Source: Faeciplasma sp048393055 (GTDB taxonomy: Bacteria > Bacillota > Clostridia > Oscillospirales > Ruminococcaceae). From it: a DNA stretch of 64,000 nucleotides. The stretch spans positions 1-64,000 of the forward strand of contig DBFJJS010000012.1 in assembly GCA_048393055.1 (NCBI GenBank), given 5' to 3'. Both the position numbers and the translations under genes were made by a program. The notes beneath the pieces were generated by a model that was given only the letters and a program-made list of their open reading frames with translations, had not been told where the DNA came from and made no database searches. Each line of letters starts with the position of its first letter. Position 1 is the first letter of the stretch. Below are positions 8,350 to 15,590 of the stretch, piece after piece.

Positions 8350-8577
8350 ATGACATACGAGAAGGTCAAAAAGATAATAGCTGATAATCTTGAGATCGAC
8401 GAAAGCACCATCACCCCCGACTCGGTCATAACCGACGATCTGGGCGCGGATTCTCTGGATGTTGTTGATCTTGTAATGTCCTTTGAGGATGAATTCGGAG
8501 TTGAGATCCCGGACGAGGCTGTCGAGACTATCAGGACTGTCGGCGATATTGTAAAGTATATTGAAGACAACCAGTGA
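8350..8577 (+). CDS. acpP: acyl carrier protein
   Basis: 75 residues, acidic and helical. It carries growing acyl chains in fatty acid synthesis on a 4'-phosphopantetheine attached to the Ser of the conserved DSLD (here GADSLDVVDL near residues 33-42). AGGAGG lies eight to nine bases upstream of the ATG. It has its own promoter and terminator and is not next to other fatty acid synthesis genes, so it may serve as the general carrier. A carrier for another pathway cannot be excluded from sequence alone. Confidence 0.93.
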   Translation: MTYEKVKKIIADNLEIDESTITPDSVITDDLGADSLDVVDLVMSFEDEFGVEIPDEAVETIRTVGDIVKYIEDNQ

Positions 8578-8628
8578 CATAACCTAAAGCGATGACTCGC
8601 GCCGCCCGGTTCAATATTCGGTTGGGTT

Positions 8629-8659
8629 CCCCCCGAGCTTTCGGGGGGTTTCTTTTTTC
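8629..8659 (+). terminator. rho-independent terminator of acpP
   Basis: CCCCCCGA and TCGGGGGG form an 8-bp stem with loop GCTT, followed by TTTCTTTTTT. Confidence 0.93.
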
Positions 8660-8665
8660 TACCGG

Positions 8666-8694
8666 TTGCATAGAAGTCGGATTTGTGATATAAT
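8666..8694 (+). promoter_or_regulatory. sigma-A type promoter of the NUDIX gene at 8746
   Basis: TTGCAT at 8666-8671, 17-base spacer, perfect TATAAT at 8689-8694. Confidence 0.8.
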
Positions 8695-8745
8695 TAATAT
8701 GATTTTACTACACCGTGCAGAAAAAAGCACAGAAGGGATTATAAA

Positions 8746-9150
8746 ATGCTCCATGAAAAATCCTGCGGGGCGATAGTCTACCGCAAGTTTCATGGCAACA
8801 CCGAAATACTGCTGATAAAGCATGTCAACAGCGGGCACTGGTCCTTTCCCAAGGGGCACGTCGAATCGGGAGAAACGGAGGTAGAAACCGCTCAAAGGGA
8901 AATATTCGAGGAAACGGGCATAGACGTTATAATCGACTCCTCATTCCGCGAAATAGTTTCCTATTCGCCGAAAAAGGGCACGCAGAAGATAGTGGTATAC
9001 TTTCTCGCAAAGGCGAAAAACTCCGATTATATTCCTCAGGAGGAGGAAATAGCGGACATTAAATGGGTTGAGATAGGCAGGGCGCAGTCGGTATTGTCCT
9101 ATGAAAACGACAAAAGCATTGTGGCAAAGGCAAAGGCTATCATAGCATGA
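8746..9150 (+). CDS. NUDIX hydrolase (diadenosine-polyphosphate/mRNA-cap type)
   Basis: 134 residues. The complete NUDIX box is present at about residues 38-60 (GHVESGETEVETAQREIFEE, then TGI), matching GX5EX7REUXEEXGU, so it should be an active Mg-dependent pyrophosphohydrolase. The preceding HWSFPKGHVE and short length are typical of the Ap4A hydrolase/MutT-like bacterial subgroup. The substrate cannot be decided from sequence. It is transcribed from its own promoter, and a row of three hairpins follows. Confidence 0.88.
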   Translation: MLHEKSCGAIVYRKFHGNTEILLIKHVNSGHWSFPKGHVESGETEVETAQREIFEETGIDVIIDSSFREIVSYSPKKGTQKIVVYFLAKAKNSDYIPQEEEIADIKWVEIGRAQSVLSYENDKSIVAKAKAIIA

Positions 9151-9177
9151 GGGTAGCCGTCGCAAAGGAAAGCGAAG

Positions 9178-9232
9178 GGAAAATGGCAGCAGTCAGCTTG
9201 CCACTTTCCTGCGCCGCTTAATACTGCGGCGC
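9178..9232 (+). repeat. two strong hairpins in the 3' region of the NUDIX gene
   Basis: GGAAAATGGCA/TGCCACTTTCC (9178-9209) and GCGCCGC/GCGGCGC (9211-9232) lie directly before a third, terminator hairpin. The three together make a roughly 100-base, almost fully paired segment between two convergent genes. Confidence 0.6.
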
Positions 9233-9249
9233 TGAAAAAGCAAAATATC

Positions 9250-9280
9250 AGCGCAGGACTTCAGCATCCTGCGCTTTTTT
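9250..9280. terminator. terminator between the NUDIX gene and spoVG
   Basis: AGCGCAGGA and TCCTGCGCT form a 9-bp stem; TTTTTT follows on the plus strand. It may also serve the convergent spoVG transcript, whose last codon starts two bases further on. Confidence 0.85.
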
Positions 9281-9281
9281 G

Positions 9282-9686
9282 CTACGACGGCTCGGCGCGT
9301 CCGGCGTATACTCCGGTGTCCTTGCCGCTGTTTAAATATACTCCGTGTCCGGTGTCCGAGTTCTCCGATTTACCCGACCCAGCATATGGAGAGCCCTGTG
9401 CTGAAAGTGCGTCCTGCTGTGCCTCCTGTGCTGAAAGAGCATCCTGATACGCGGCGAGGATCTCCCGCTCTATTTTTTCCCTTGCCTCCTGAGATATCGG
9501 ATGGACTATATCGCGGAACGCTCCGTTGTCGTCGCGGCGGGAGGGCATGGCGACAAAAAGCCTGTCGCTCCCCTGCACAACCTTGATGTCGTGAACCGCG
9601 AACTCATTGTCAAAGGTCACGCTCACCACCCCGCGAAGCCTACCCTGCGGCAGGAGCTTTCTAACCTTAATGCCTGTGATTGTCAT
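9282..9686 (-). CDS. spoVG: SpoVG family regulator
   Basis: 134 residues. The first ~85 residues match SpoVG (MTITGIKVRKLLPQGRLRGV, then FDNEFAVHDIKVVQG and VAMPSRRDDNGAFRDIVHPI). SpoVG is a small site-specific nucleic-acid-binding protein affecting septation and sporulation in Firmicutes. The C-terminal 50 residues are a low-complexity Ala/Gln/Ser/Gly tail, including two copies of QDALSAQ, longer than in the Bacillus protein. The ATG at 9686 has AGGGACAG upstream. It is transcribed alone and divergently from murC. Confidence 0.93.
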   Translation of the reverse strand: MTITGIKVRKLLPQGRLRGVVSVTFDNEFAVHDIKVVQGSDRLFVAMPSRRDDNGAFRDIVHPISQEAREKIEREILAAYQDALSAQEAQQDALSAQGSPYAGSGKSENSDTGHGVYLNSGKDTGVYAGRAEPS

Positions 9687-9781
9687 ATAAATCTGTCCCT
9701 TCTCTATATTTATGGAGATATTTTCGGCAGATATAAGAAAAAATATTCAGCAGGGGTGTTTATTTTTTTTGAGGGATGTAA

Positions 9782-9810
9782 TATACTGTTTTTATAAAGA
9801 ACATTCGTTC
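9782..9810 (+). promoter_or_regulatory. promoter -10 and LexA-type operator of murC-lexA operon
   Basis: A -10-like TATACT (9782-9787; weak -35 TTTATT at 9759-9764, 17 bases away) is followed at 9799-9810 by GAACATTCGTTC, a perfect GAAC-N4-GTTC dyad as in the Firmicute LexA box. The operator lies just after the expected transcription start, where repressor binding would block the operon that encodes LexA itself. Confidence 0.7.
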
Positions 9811-9857
9811 AGGGCGCGTAATATGCTGCGTATAACGCGCGCGGTTAGGAGAACAGT

Positions 9858-11261
9858 ATGGAAAACTCAGAGCTTAAAAATATACTAAACGGCAAAAAGC
9901 ACATTCATTTTATCGGGATAGGCGGGAGCGGGATGTATCCGCTTGCGCAGATACTTCACGGACTCGGCTACTACCTCACCGGCTCGGACAACAACGAGAC
10001 CGAAACCCTCGACGCCGTAAGGCGCATGGGCATACCGGTTTATCTGGGCCAGAGGGCGGAAAATATCGAGGGCGCGGACCTTATTGTGCATACCGCCGCC
10101 ATAATGCCCGATAATCCCGAGCTGATTGCGGCAAGGCAGAGCGGGGCGCCGGTACTGGAGCGTTCGGAGCTTTTGGGGCTGGTGACGAGCTGGTTTGATA
10201 TGGCGGTCTGCATAGCAGGAACTCACGGAAAGACTACCACCTCCTCAATGCTTGCGGAGATTTTTTTAGACGCGGGAGTGGACTTTAGCTGCGTGCTGGG
10301 AGGAAAGCTCGCGTCAATAGGCGGTTCTGGCAGGTTCGGAAAAAGCGATATAATGGTGTGCGAGTCCTGCGAGTTTGTGGACACCTTTTTAAAGCTGTAC
10401 CCCGACGTTTCGGTAATATTAAATATCGACGAGGACCATCTCGACTACTTCAAAACCCTTGACAATCTCAAGCGCTCTTTTAAAAAATTTGCCTCTAACG
10501 CTTCGCGCTGCGTCATATACAACGGCGACGACCAAAATACCCTGGACGCTGTGAGCGGGGTTTCGGGCAAGGACATGATAAGCTTCGGGTGGAGCGAAAA
10601 AAACGACTACTACCCCGTAATAAAGCGGGCAGAGGGACTTACCACCGAGCTTGAGGTGTATCACGGCGGTGGGAAACTTTTTGATACGCGCATTCACGTC
10701 CCCGGCAGGCATAACGCTCTGAACGCGGCGGCAGCCGCCGCGGCTGCATCCTACTGCGGGGTAGCTCCTGAGAAAATAGCCGCGGGGCTTGACAGCTTCA
10801 AGGGCGCTATAAGAAGATTTGAAAAGATAGCTCAGACCGGCGGTGTGACCATAGTCGATGACTACGCACATCATCCAGCAGAAATAAGCGCGACACTTGA
10901 GGCAGCGTCCGGGCTTGGGTTTAAAAGGATAATCGCTGTGCACCAGCCCTTCACCTATTCCCGCACCGCCAGGCTCTTAGACGATTTCGCAAAGGCTCTT
11001 GGAAAGGCGGATCTTGTGGTTCTTACCCCCATAATGGGCTCGCGTGAGAAAAACACCTATAACATCCACTCGTCCGACCTTGCGGCAAAGCTGGACAGGG
11101 TCTGTCTTACCGAGGGGTTTGACGAGTGTGTGGATTACCTTGCGGAAAACGTCAGGGAGGGCGATCTTGTCATAACGCTTGGCTGCGGGGATATATACAA
11201 GGTGGCAAAGAGGCTGGCTAAGCGGCTTAAGGAGGACGGAGAAAGTGGCGATAAGCGATAG
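9858..11261 (+). CDS. murC: UDP-N-acetylmuramate--L-alanine ligase
   Basis: 467 residues, normal length. MurC adds L-alanine to UDP-MurNAc in the cytoplasm, the first peptide-forming step of wall synthesis. The N-terminal Rossmann motif HFIGIGGSGMYPLA, the ATP loop AGTHGKTTTSSML near 119-131, the central DEDHLDYF near 195 and DDYAHHPAEI near 335 are all present. AGGAGA lies just before the ATG. The last 17 bases overlap lexA, so the two are translationally linked. This is an unusual neighbour for murC, which more often sits near mur or fts genes. Confidence 0.96.
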   Translation: MENSELKNILNGKKHIHFIGIGGSGMYPLAQILHGLGYYLTGSDNNETETLDAVRRMGIPVYLGQRAENIEGADLIVHTAAIMPDNPELIAARQSGAPVLERSELLGLVTSWFDMAVCIAGTHGKTTTSSMLAEIFLDAGVDFSCVLGGKLASIGGSGRFGKSDIMVCESCEFVDTFLKLYPDVSVILNIDEDHLDYFKTLDNLKRSFKKFASNASRCVIYNGDDQNTLDAVSGVSGKDMISFGWSEKNDYYPVIKRAEGLTTELEVYHGGGKLFDTRIHVPGRHNALNAAAAAAAASYCGVAPEKIAAGLDSFKGAIRRFEKIAQTGGVTIVDDYAHHPAEISATLEAASGLGFKRIIAVHQPFTYSRTARLLDDFAKALGKADLVVLTPIMGSREKNTYNIHSSDLAAKLDRVCLTEGFDECVDYLAENVREGDLVITLGCGDIYKVAKRLAKRLKEDGESGDKR

Positions 11262-11835
11262 GGACAGGGCTGTGTACGATTATTTAAGGCAGCGGGAGTC
11301 TGAGGGGTTTGCGCCCTCCGTGCGCGAGATATGCTCAGCCCTTGGGATAAAGTCAACCTCGACGGTGCAAAGAAGCATCGAGAGGCTTATCGGCGCGGGG
11401 CTTTTGGAGAGGAAGGGTGAAAATCTCAACCGCGCGATAAGGCTTGCCGGCGGGCGCCGCGCGGTGAGAGTGCCGCTTTTGGGAACGGTCACGGCTGGGC
11501 GACCCATAACCGCTGTGGAGGATATACTGGGCTATATAAGCTTCAGTACGAAAAAAAATTATCAGGGCGAGCTGTTTGCGCTCAAGGTCAGGGGGGATTC
11601 CATGATTAACGCCGCGATACTCGACGGCGACACCATCATTGTGGAGAAATGCCCTACCGCCGAAAACGGCGATATAGTTGTCGCGCTTATAGACGGCTGC
11701 GAAGCCACTGTGAAGCGCTTTTACAAGGAAGAAGGTCATTACCGCCTGCAGCCCGAAAACGACGCCATGGAGCCTATAATTGTCTCTGAGGTGTCGATTT
11801 TAGGCAAGGTAGTTGCGGTCATAAGATATATATAA
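11245..11835 (+). CDS. lexA: LexA repressor
   Basis: 196 residues from a GTG at 11245 that has AGGAGG eleven to twelve bases upstream inside murC. The in-frame ATG at 11179 would add 22 residues encoded deep in murC and has no site. LexA represses SOS genes and cleaves itself when RecA filaments form. The N-terminal winged helix covers 1-65. The cleavage site A84-G85 lies in GTVTAGRPI, the nucleophile S119 in RGDSMI, and K157 in EATVKRFY, so the self-cleavage machinery is intact. The operator-like GAACATTCGTTC before murC points to autoregulation of the whole operon. Confidence 0.95.
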   Translation: MAISDRDRAVYDYLRQRESEGFAPSVREICSALGIKSTSTVQRSIERLIGAGLLERKGENLNRAIRLAGGRRAVRVPLLGTVTAGRPITAVEDILGYISFSTKKNYQGELFALKVRGDSMINAAILDGDTIIVEKCPTAENGDIVVALIDGCEATVKRFYKEEGHYRLQPENDAMEPIIVSEVSILGKVVAVIRYI

Positions 11836-11884
11836 TGATATCGTAAGATATATAGGATGAATTGTACATAGGCGAGGTAGAAAG

Positions 11885-12442
11885 ATGTCAGACAAAAACC
11901 ACTTATTTGAGAAGACAATAGACAGCGAGGAGCTGTATGACGGCAGGATTCTGCGTCTCAAAAGAGACAAGGTGCTTCTTGAAAACGGCGAAGAGGCGAC
12001 AAGGGAATATGTAGAGCACAGCGGCGGCGTGTGCGTGCTCCCGATAAACGACAAAAACGAGGTAATGCTGGTGCGTCAGTTCAGATATCCGTTCAAGCAG
12101 GTGCTTCTGGAGGCGCCGGCGGGAAAGCGCGAGCGGGGAGAGGAGCCGCTGGAATGCGGCGTGCGCGAGCTCAGGGAGGAAATAGGCGCGGCGGCTGAAA
12201 ATATCAGGTATTTAGGCAAGCTTTATCCCACTGTCGCCTACGACACCGAGGTCATATATATGTACCTGGCGACGGGTCTCAGCTTTTCGGAGCAGCACCT
12301 CGACGCGGACGAATTTGTGGATATCCAGCCCGTGCCGTTTGATCTGGCGGTGGAGATGGTCTTAAACGACGAGATCCCGGACAGCAAGACTCAGCTCGCC
12401 ATATTAAAGGCAAAATACATACTTGACAATGAGACTGAGTAA
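11885..12442 (+). CDS. NUDIX hydrolase, ADP-ribose pyrophosphatase type
   Basis: 185 residues. The fold and NUDIX box fit the ADP-ribose pyrophosphatase group: GKRERGEEPLECGVRELREE then IG near residues 80-101, with the upstream VRQFRYPF and downstream YPTVAYDTEVIYMYLA that bind ADP-ribose. It would split ADP-ribose to AMP and ribose 5-phosphate. It lies about 50 bases after lexA and overlaps the DNA glycosylase gene by 14 bases, so it belongs to the SOS-linked operon. Confidence 0.9.
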   Translation: MSDKNHLFEKTIDSEELYDGRILRLKRDKVLLENGEEATREYVEHSGGVCVLPINDKNEVMLVRQFRYPFKQVLLEAPAGKRERGEEPLECGVRELREEIGAAAENIRYLGKLYPTVAYDTEVIYMYLATGLSFSEQHLDADEFVDIQPVPFDLAVEMVLNDEIPDSKTQLAILKAKYILDNETE

Positions 12443-12935
12443 GGAGTTTTACCTTCGCCCCGCGACAGAGCTTGCCGTAGAGCTTTTGGGAAAGACGCTT
12501 TGCCGAAGGATAGACGGCGTAGTGATACGCCTCAGGATAACCGAAACAGAGTGTTATTACGGCGAGGAGGACACCGCCTGCCATGCCCACCGCGGCAGGA
12601 CAAAAAGAACCGCTACCATGTATTTGGAGGGCGGAGCGGCATATGTGTATTTGTGTTATGGCATTCACAGCTTGCTAAACGTAGTCACAGGACCTAAGGA
12701 CCACCCCGAAGCGGTTTTGATAAGGGGCGTGGAGGGAATAAGCGGTCCGGGAAGGGTAACAAAGCAGCTTAAAATAACTATGCTTCTCAACGCCGAGGAT
12801 CTTATAAGCTCGGAGCAGCTCTGGATAGAGGATGACGGAAGCCCTGTTCCGGAGTATACCTCCTCCCCGCGGATAGGAATAAGCTATGCTTCCAAGGAGG
12901 ATGTTGAAAGACTGTGGAACTACAGAGTGAAATAA
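12429..12935 (+). CDS. DNA-3-methyladenine glycosylase (AAG/MPG family)
   Basis: 168 residues, slightly shorter than usual for the family. It removes alkylated purines from DNA to start base-excision repair. Family signatures: LLGKTLCRRIDG, the catalytic-region ETECYYGEEDTACHA near 41-55, MYLEGGAAYVYLCYGIH near 66-82, NVVTG, and the C-terminal PRIGIS. The ATG at 12429 is inside the end of the NUDIX gene; a TTG six bases upstream is an alternative. Co-transcription with lexA gives DNA-damage control of a repair enzyme. Confidence 0.9.
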   Translation: MRLSKEFYLRPATELAVELLGKTLCRRIDGVVIRLRITETECYYGEEDTACHAHRGRTKRTATMYLEGGAAYVYLCYGIHSLLNVVTGPKDHPEAVLIRGVEGISGPGRVTKQLKITMLLNAEDLISSEQLWIEDDGSPVPEYTSSPRIGISYASKEDVERLWNYRVK

Positions 12936-12965
12936 AAAACAGCTAATGCTGCTTTACACGCGAAA

Positions 12966-12997
12966 CAGCCGGACAATATTTGTCCGGCTGTATTTTT
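12966..12997 (+). terminator. terminator of the murC-lexA operon
   Basis: CAGCCGGACA and TGTCCGGCTG form a 10-bp stem with loop ATAT/T, followed by TATTTTTT. Confidence 0.92.
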
Positions 12998-13035
12998 TAC
13001 TCTTCGCCTTATGCGCGTTTTCCTGCTGCCCTGCC

Positions 13036-14235
13036 TTACTGCGCTGCCGACGACTGATCCAAAACCTCCAGCGCCTTCTTTATGCACAGGTCGCTGTTTT
13101 CGTCCAGCTCTCGCAGGTCAGATGGGTTATCAGCTGCCATTACCACCTCGTAGTCCGGCCTTATGCCAGCGTCCGCGAACTGCGTGACCGTCGACTGCAC
13201 CGTCGCTACAGGCAGGCTTATCGCGGTGTTGTCATAGAGGTCGAATACCTCCGGAAGAAGAGCGTCCCCCGCCGACTGGCTTCCCACTATAGAAGCGCCC
13301 GCGCCGTCCTTAAGCGACGCCGCAAACAGCTCCGCAGGCCCTGAGGTCCTTGAGTTTACGAGCACAGAAACAGGGATTGATATGGCGTTAGTACCTTCCG
13401 CAGGCTCGCCCTCGGTGCGCTCGCCCGAAAGCTCCAGCTCTACGTACGGAACGGTTTCCTCCGGCAAAAGGACGTTCAAAAGCTCGAAAACGGGTTCATA
13501 AATCATGCCGGAGTTGTTCCTCAGGTCTATTATTATTCCCTTCAGATCTGAGGAAAGAAGCATCGAGTATGCAGCCATGAACTGCTGATAGGTGTTTTCC
13601 GAGAACTCATACACCTGAATATAGCCGTATCCGCCGAAGGTGTCCGTCCTTACCGATGCTACGGTCATCTGCACAGTAGTGACGGACACAGTCCTGTCCA
13701 CGCCGTTTTGACGCAGGGTAAGAGTAAGCGGCGTGCCGCTTTCCGCCCTGAGCATCGAATACGCCCTGTCATAGCCCATTTCAAGCACGCTCTGACCATT
13801 TATCTGGACAATACTCTCTCCCACATTTATCCCGACGTTAGCGGCCGGGCTGTTGGCTAAAACAGCCGTTACACATGGACAGCCGCCTATTTCTTCCGCA
13901 TATATTCCAATGCCGAGGTGAGTTCCGCTCAAATGCTCCTTATAAAGAGTGTACTCCGATTCGTCAAAATATTCCGCGTCGTCGCTGCCCAAAACGGCGA
14001 TATAGGCGTTTGCCAGAGATTCGATAAGCTCATCCTCATTTATCGTGCCGTCGTAGTAGGCTCTGACGTAGGTATCTATCTGTTCAAGCTTTGTATACAT
14101 CTCCGCACGCTGCTGAACGTCCGCCACCAGCCCGTTGTAAAGACTCATGGAGTAGCTGGTGGAAATTATAAATGTTATAGCTGCGGCTATAGCCATAAGG
14201 GAAATAGTAAGTCCGAGTGAAATTTTTTTATTCGT
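13036..14235 (-). CDS. S41/Ctp protease homologue, catalytic dyad lost (pseudoprotease)
   Basis: An N-terminal membrane segment, helical region, PDZ-like domain (GIGIYAEEIGGCPCVTAVLA onward) and S41 core. Family members use Ser and Lys exactly 25 residues apart (xASASE ... TFGKG). Here the aligned positions are Gly (TSGPAE, codon at 13339-13341) and Asp (SAGDA, codon at 13264-13266), also 25 apart, so both catalytic residues are gone while the scaffold and the neighbouring Glu are kept. The first in-frame ATG is at 14196, but it has no ribosome binding site and cuts off the usual basic lead-in. AGGAAG lies seven bases before an ACG at 14235-14233, giving the lead-in NKKISLGLTISL. I take ACG as the likely start. 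It is the last gene of the ftsE-ftsX-envC operon. Confidence 0.8.
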   Translation of the reverse strand, partial: TNKKISLGLTISLMAIAAAITFIISTSYSMSLYNGLVADVQQRAEMYTKLEQIDTYVRAYYDGTINEDELIESLANAYIAVLGSDDAEYFDESEYTLYKEHLSGTHLGIGIYAEEIGGCPCVTAVLANSPAANVGINVGESIVQINGQSVLEMGYDRAYSMLRAESGTPLTLTLRQNGVDRTVSVTTVQMTVASVRTDTFGGYGYIQVYEFSENTYQQFMAAYSMLLSSDLKGIIIDLRNNSGMIYEPVFELLNVLLPEETVPYVELELSGERTEGEPAEGTNAISIPVSVLVNSRTSGPAELFAASLKDGAGASIVGSQSAGDALLPEVFDLYDNTAISLPVATVQSTVTQFADAGIRPDYEVVMAADNPSDLRELDENSDLCIKKALEVLDQSSAAQ

Positions 14236-14267
14236 AGCTTATCTTCCTTTCGGCTCGTTGGCTTTGA

Positions 14268-15569
14268 TTAGTATTTGAGTAGGTTGAAGGATTCGGGATC
14301 CATTCTCTCGCCGTCAACGCGGACCTCAAAGTGGCAATGCGGACCGGTGGAGTATCCGGTGGAGCCGACGTATCCTATGACGTCGCCTGTGGTGACGTAC
14401 TGTCCCTCTTCTACTATGATTTCCTCTGCATGTCCGTAAAGGGTAGCATATCCGCCGCCGTGATCGATTATACAATAGTTTCCGAATCCGCCTCCGCAGC
14501 CGCAGGAGCTGTTTTTACCGTAGTCATGCGTGCAGCTGTTGTTGACCGTTATCACTACGCCGGAATTAGCAGCCGTAATTTCCGCGCCCCTTATTCCGGA
14601 GCCTGAGATGTCTATTCCGCGGTGGGTAGTACCCCAGCGGCTTCCGTAGCCGGAGGTTATCTGATAGTATCCGGGTACCGGCCATAGGAAGGTTCCGGGT
14701 TCAAGATCGCCGATGTACTCCGCCCTCGACGCCTCTCGGATAATCCTCTGGATTTCCTCCTCTATTTCCTCCGCCTCGCGGTCAAGCTCGTCCTTGCTGT
14801 CCTCGTAGGACTCCTGCTGTTCCCTTAGAAGCGCGATTTGAGTTTCGCTCTGGCTGTACAGGTCGTTCAGGTCGCTTAGCTGCGAATCCCAGTTCGACTT
14901 GAGCGCTTCCACCTCCGTCCGCTTTGTCTCAACGTCCAAAATGTTTGTTTCAAGGTCTGATATCATGTTCTCAAGCGCGAGCTTGTTGCTTTCGTAGCTG
15001 TCCTTAATCTCGACGAGATGGTCGATAAGCTCGTTGTTGTAATCAGCGACGCGCTTTATCATCTCAAGCCTCATAAGCATGTCAAAGAAATCGCTTGAGC
15101 CCAAAAGCACCGACGCTATCGAGTCGTTGCCCGAAATATACATAGCCCTGAGCTGATCCTCGTATATTGAAATGTTGTCCTTTATCTCAAGCTCCTGAGC
15201 GGCGATAAGCTGCTCGGTATCTACAATGTCCCGCTCCTTAAGCGATATTTCATCCTCAAGGTCAGATATTTGAGAGTTGTAGTCGGATATCAGGTCTGTA
15301 AGGGTTCTTATGTACTCCTCGGTAGTAGCTATCTGTTCGTCTATTTTTTCCTGCTTTTCTTTTTCGCGGTCGATATCGCCCTCCGCCGCCTCGATGGCAG
15401 CGTCAAGCTCTTCCTGACGCCTTTCAATTTCCTTAAGCTGTTCCTCAAGCTCCGACTGCGTAGAGTCGGCCCTTAGAACCGACGAGCCGGAGTATGTCAC
15501 CGTTGTGAATGCCACTGCCGCCGCGACAAGCACTACAATGCCGCGCTTTAGCTGCTTCAGAGGTTTCAT
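14268..15569 (-). CDS. EnvC/PcsB-like murein hydrolase or activator (coiled coil + M23)
   Basis: 433 residues. A signal peptide (about 1-35) is followed by a long coiled coil (about 37-280) and a C-terminal M23/LytM domain (about 300-433). The zinc ligands of active M23 peptidases are visible: His and Asp in THRGIDIS, and HxH in GPHCHFEVR. So unlike E. coli EnvC it may itself cut peptide cross-links. A Cys-rich insert (CGCGGGFGNYC) is unusual. It follows ftsX with a 21-base gap. In this arrangement the coiled coil binds the outside loop of FtsX, and ATP hydrolysis by FtsE controls hydrolysis at the septum. Confidence 0.92.
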   Translation of the reverse strand: MKPLKQLKRGIVVLVAAAVAFTTVTYSGSSVLRADSTQSELEEQLKEIERRQEELDAAIEAAEGDIDREKEKQEKIDEQIATTEEYIRTLTDLISDYNSQISDLEDEISLKERDIVDTEQLIAAQELEIKDNISIYEDQLRAMYISGNDSIASVLLGSSDFFDMLMRLEMIKRVADYNNELIDHLVEIKDSYESNKLALENMISDLETNILDVETKRTEVEALKSNWDSQLSDLNDLYSQSETQIALLREQQESYEDSKDELDREAEEIEEEIQRIIREASRAEYIGDLEPGTFLWPVPGYYQITSGYGSRWGTTHRGIDISGSGIRGAEITAANSGVVITVNNSCTHDYGKNSSCGCGGGFGNYCIIDHGGGYATLYGHAEEIIVEEGQYVTTGDVIGYVGSTGYSTGPHCHFEVRVDGERMDPESFNLLKY

Positions 15570-15590
15570 TTTGTCTCCTTTCCTTCTTGG

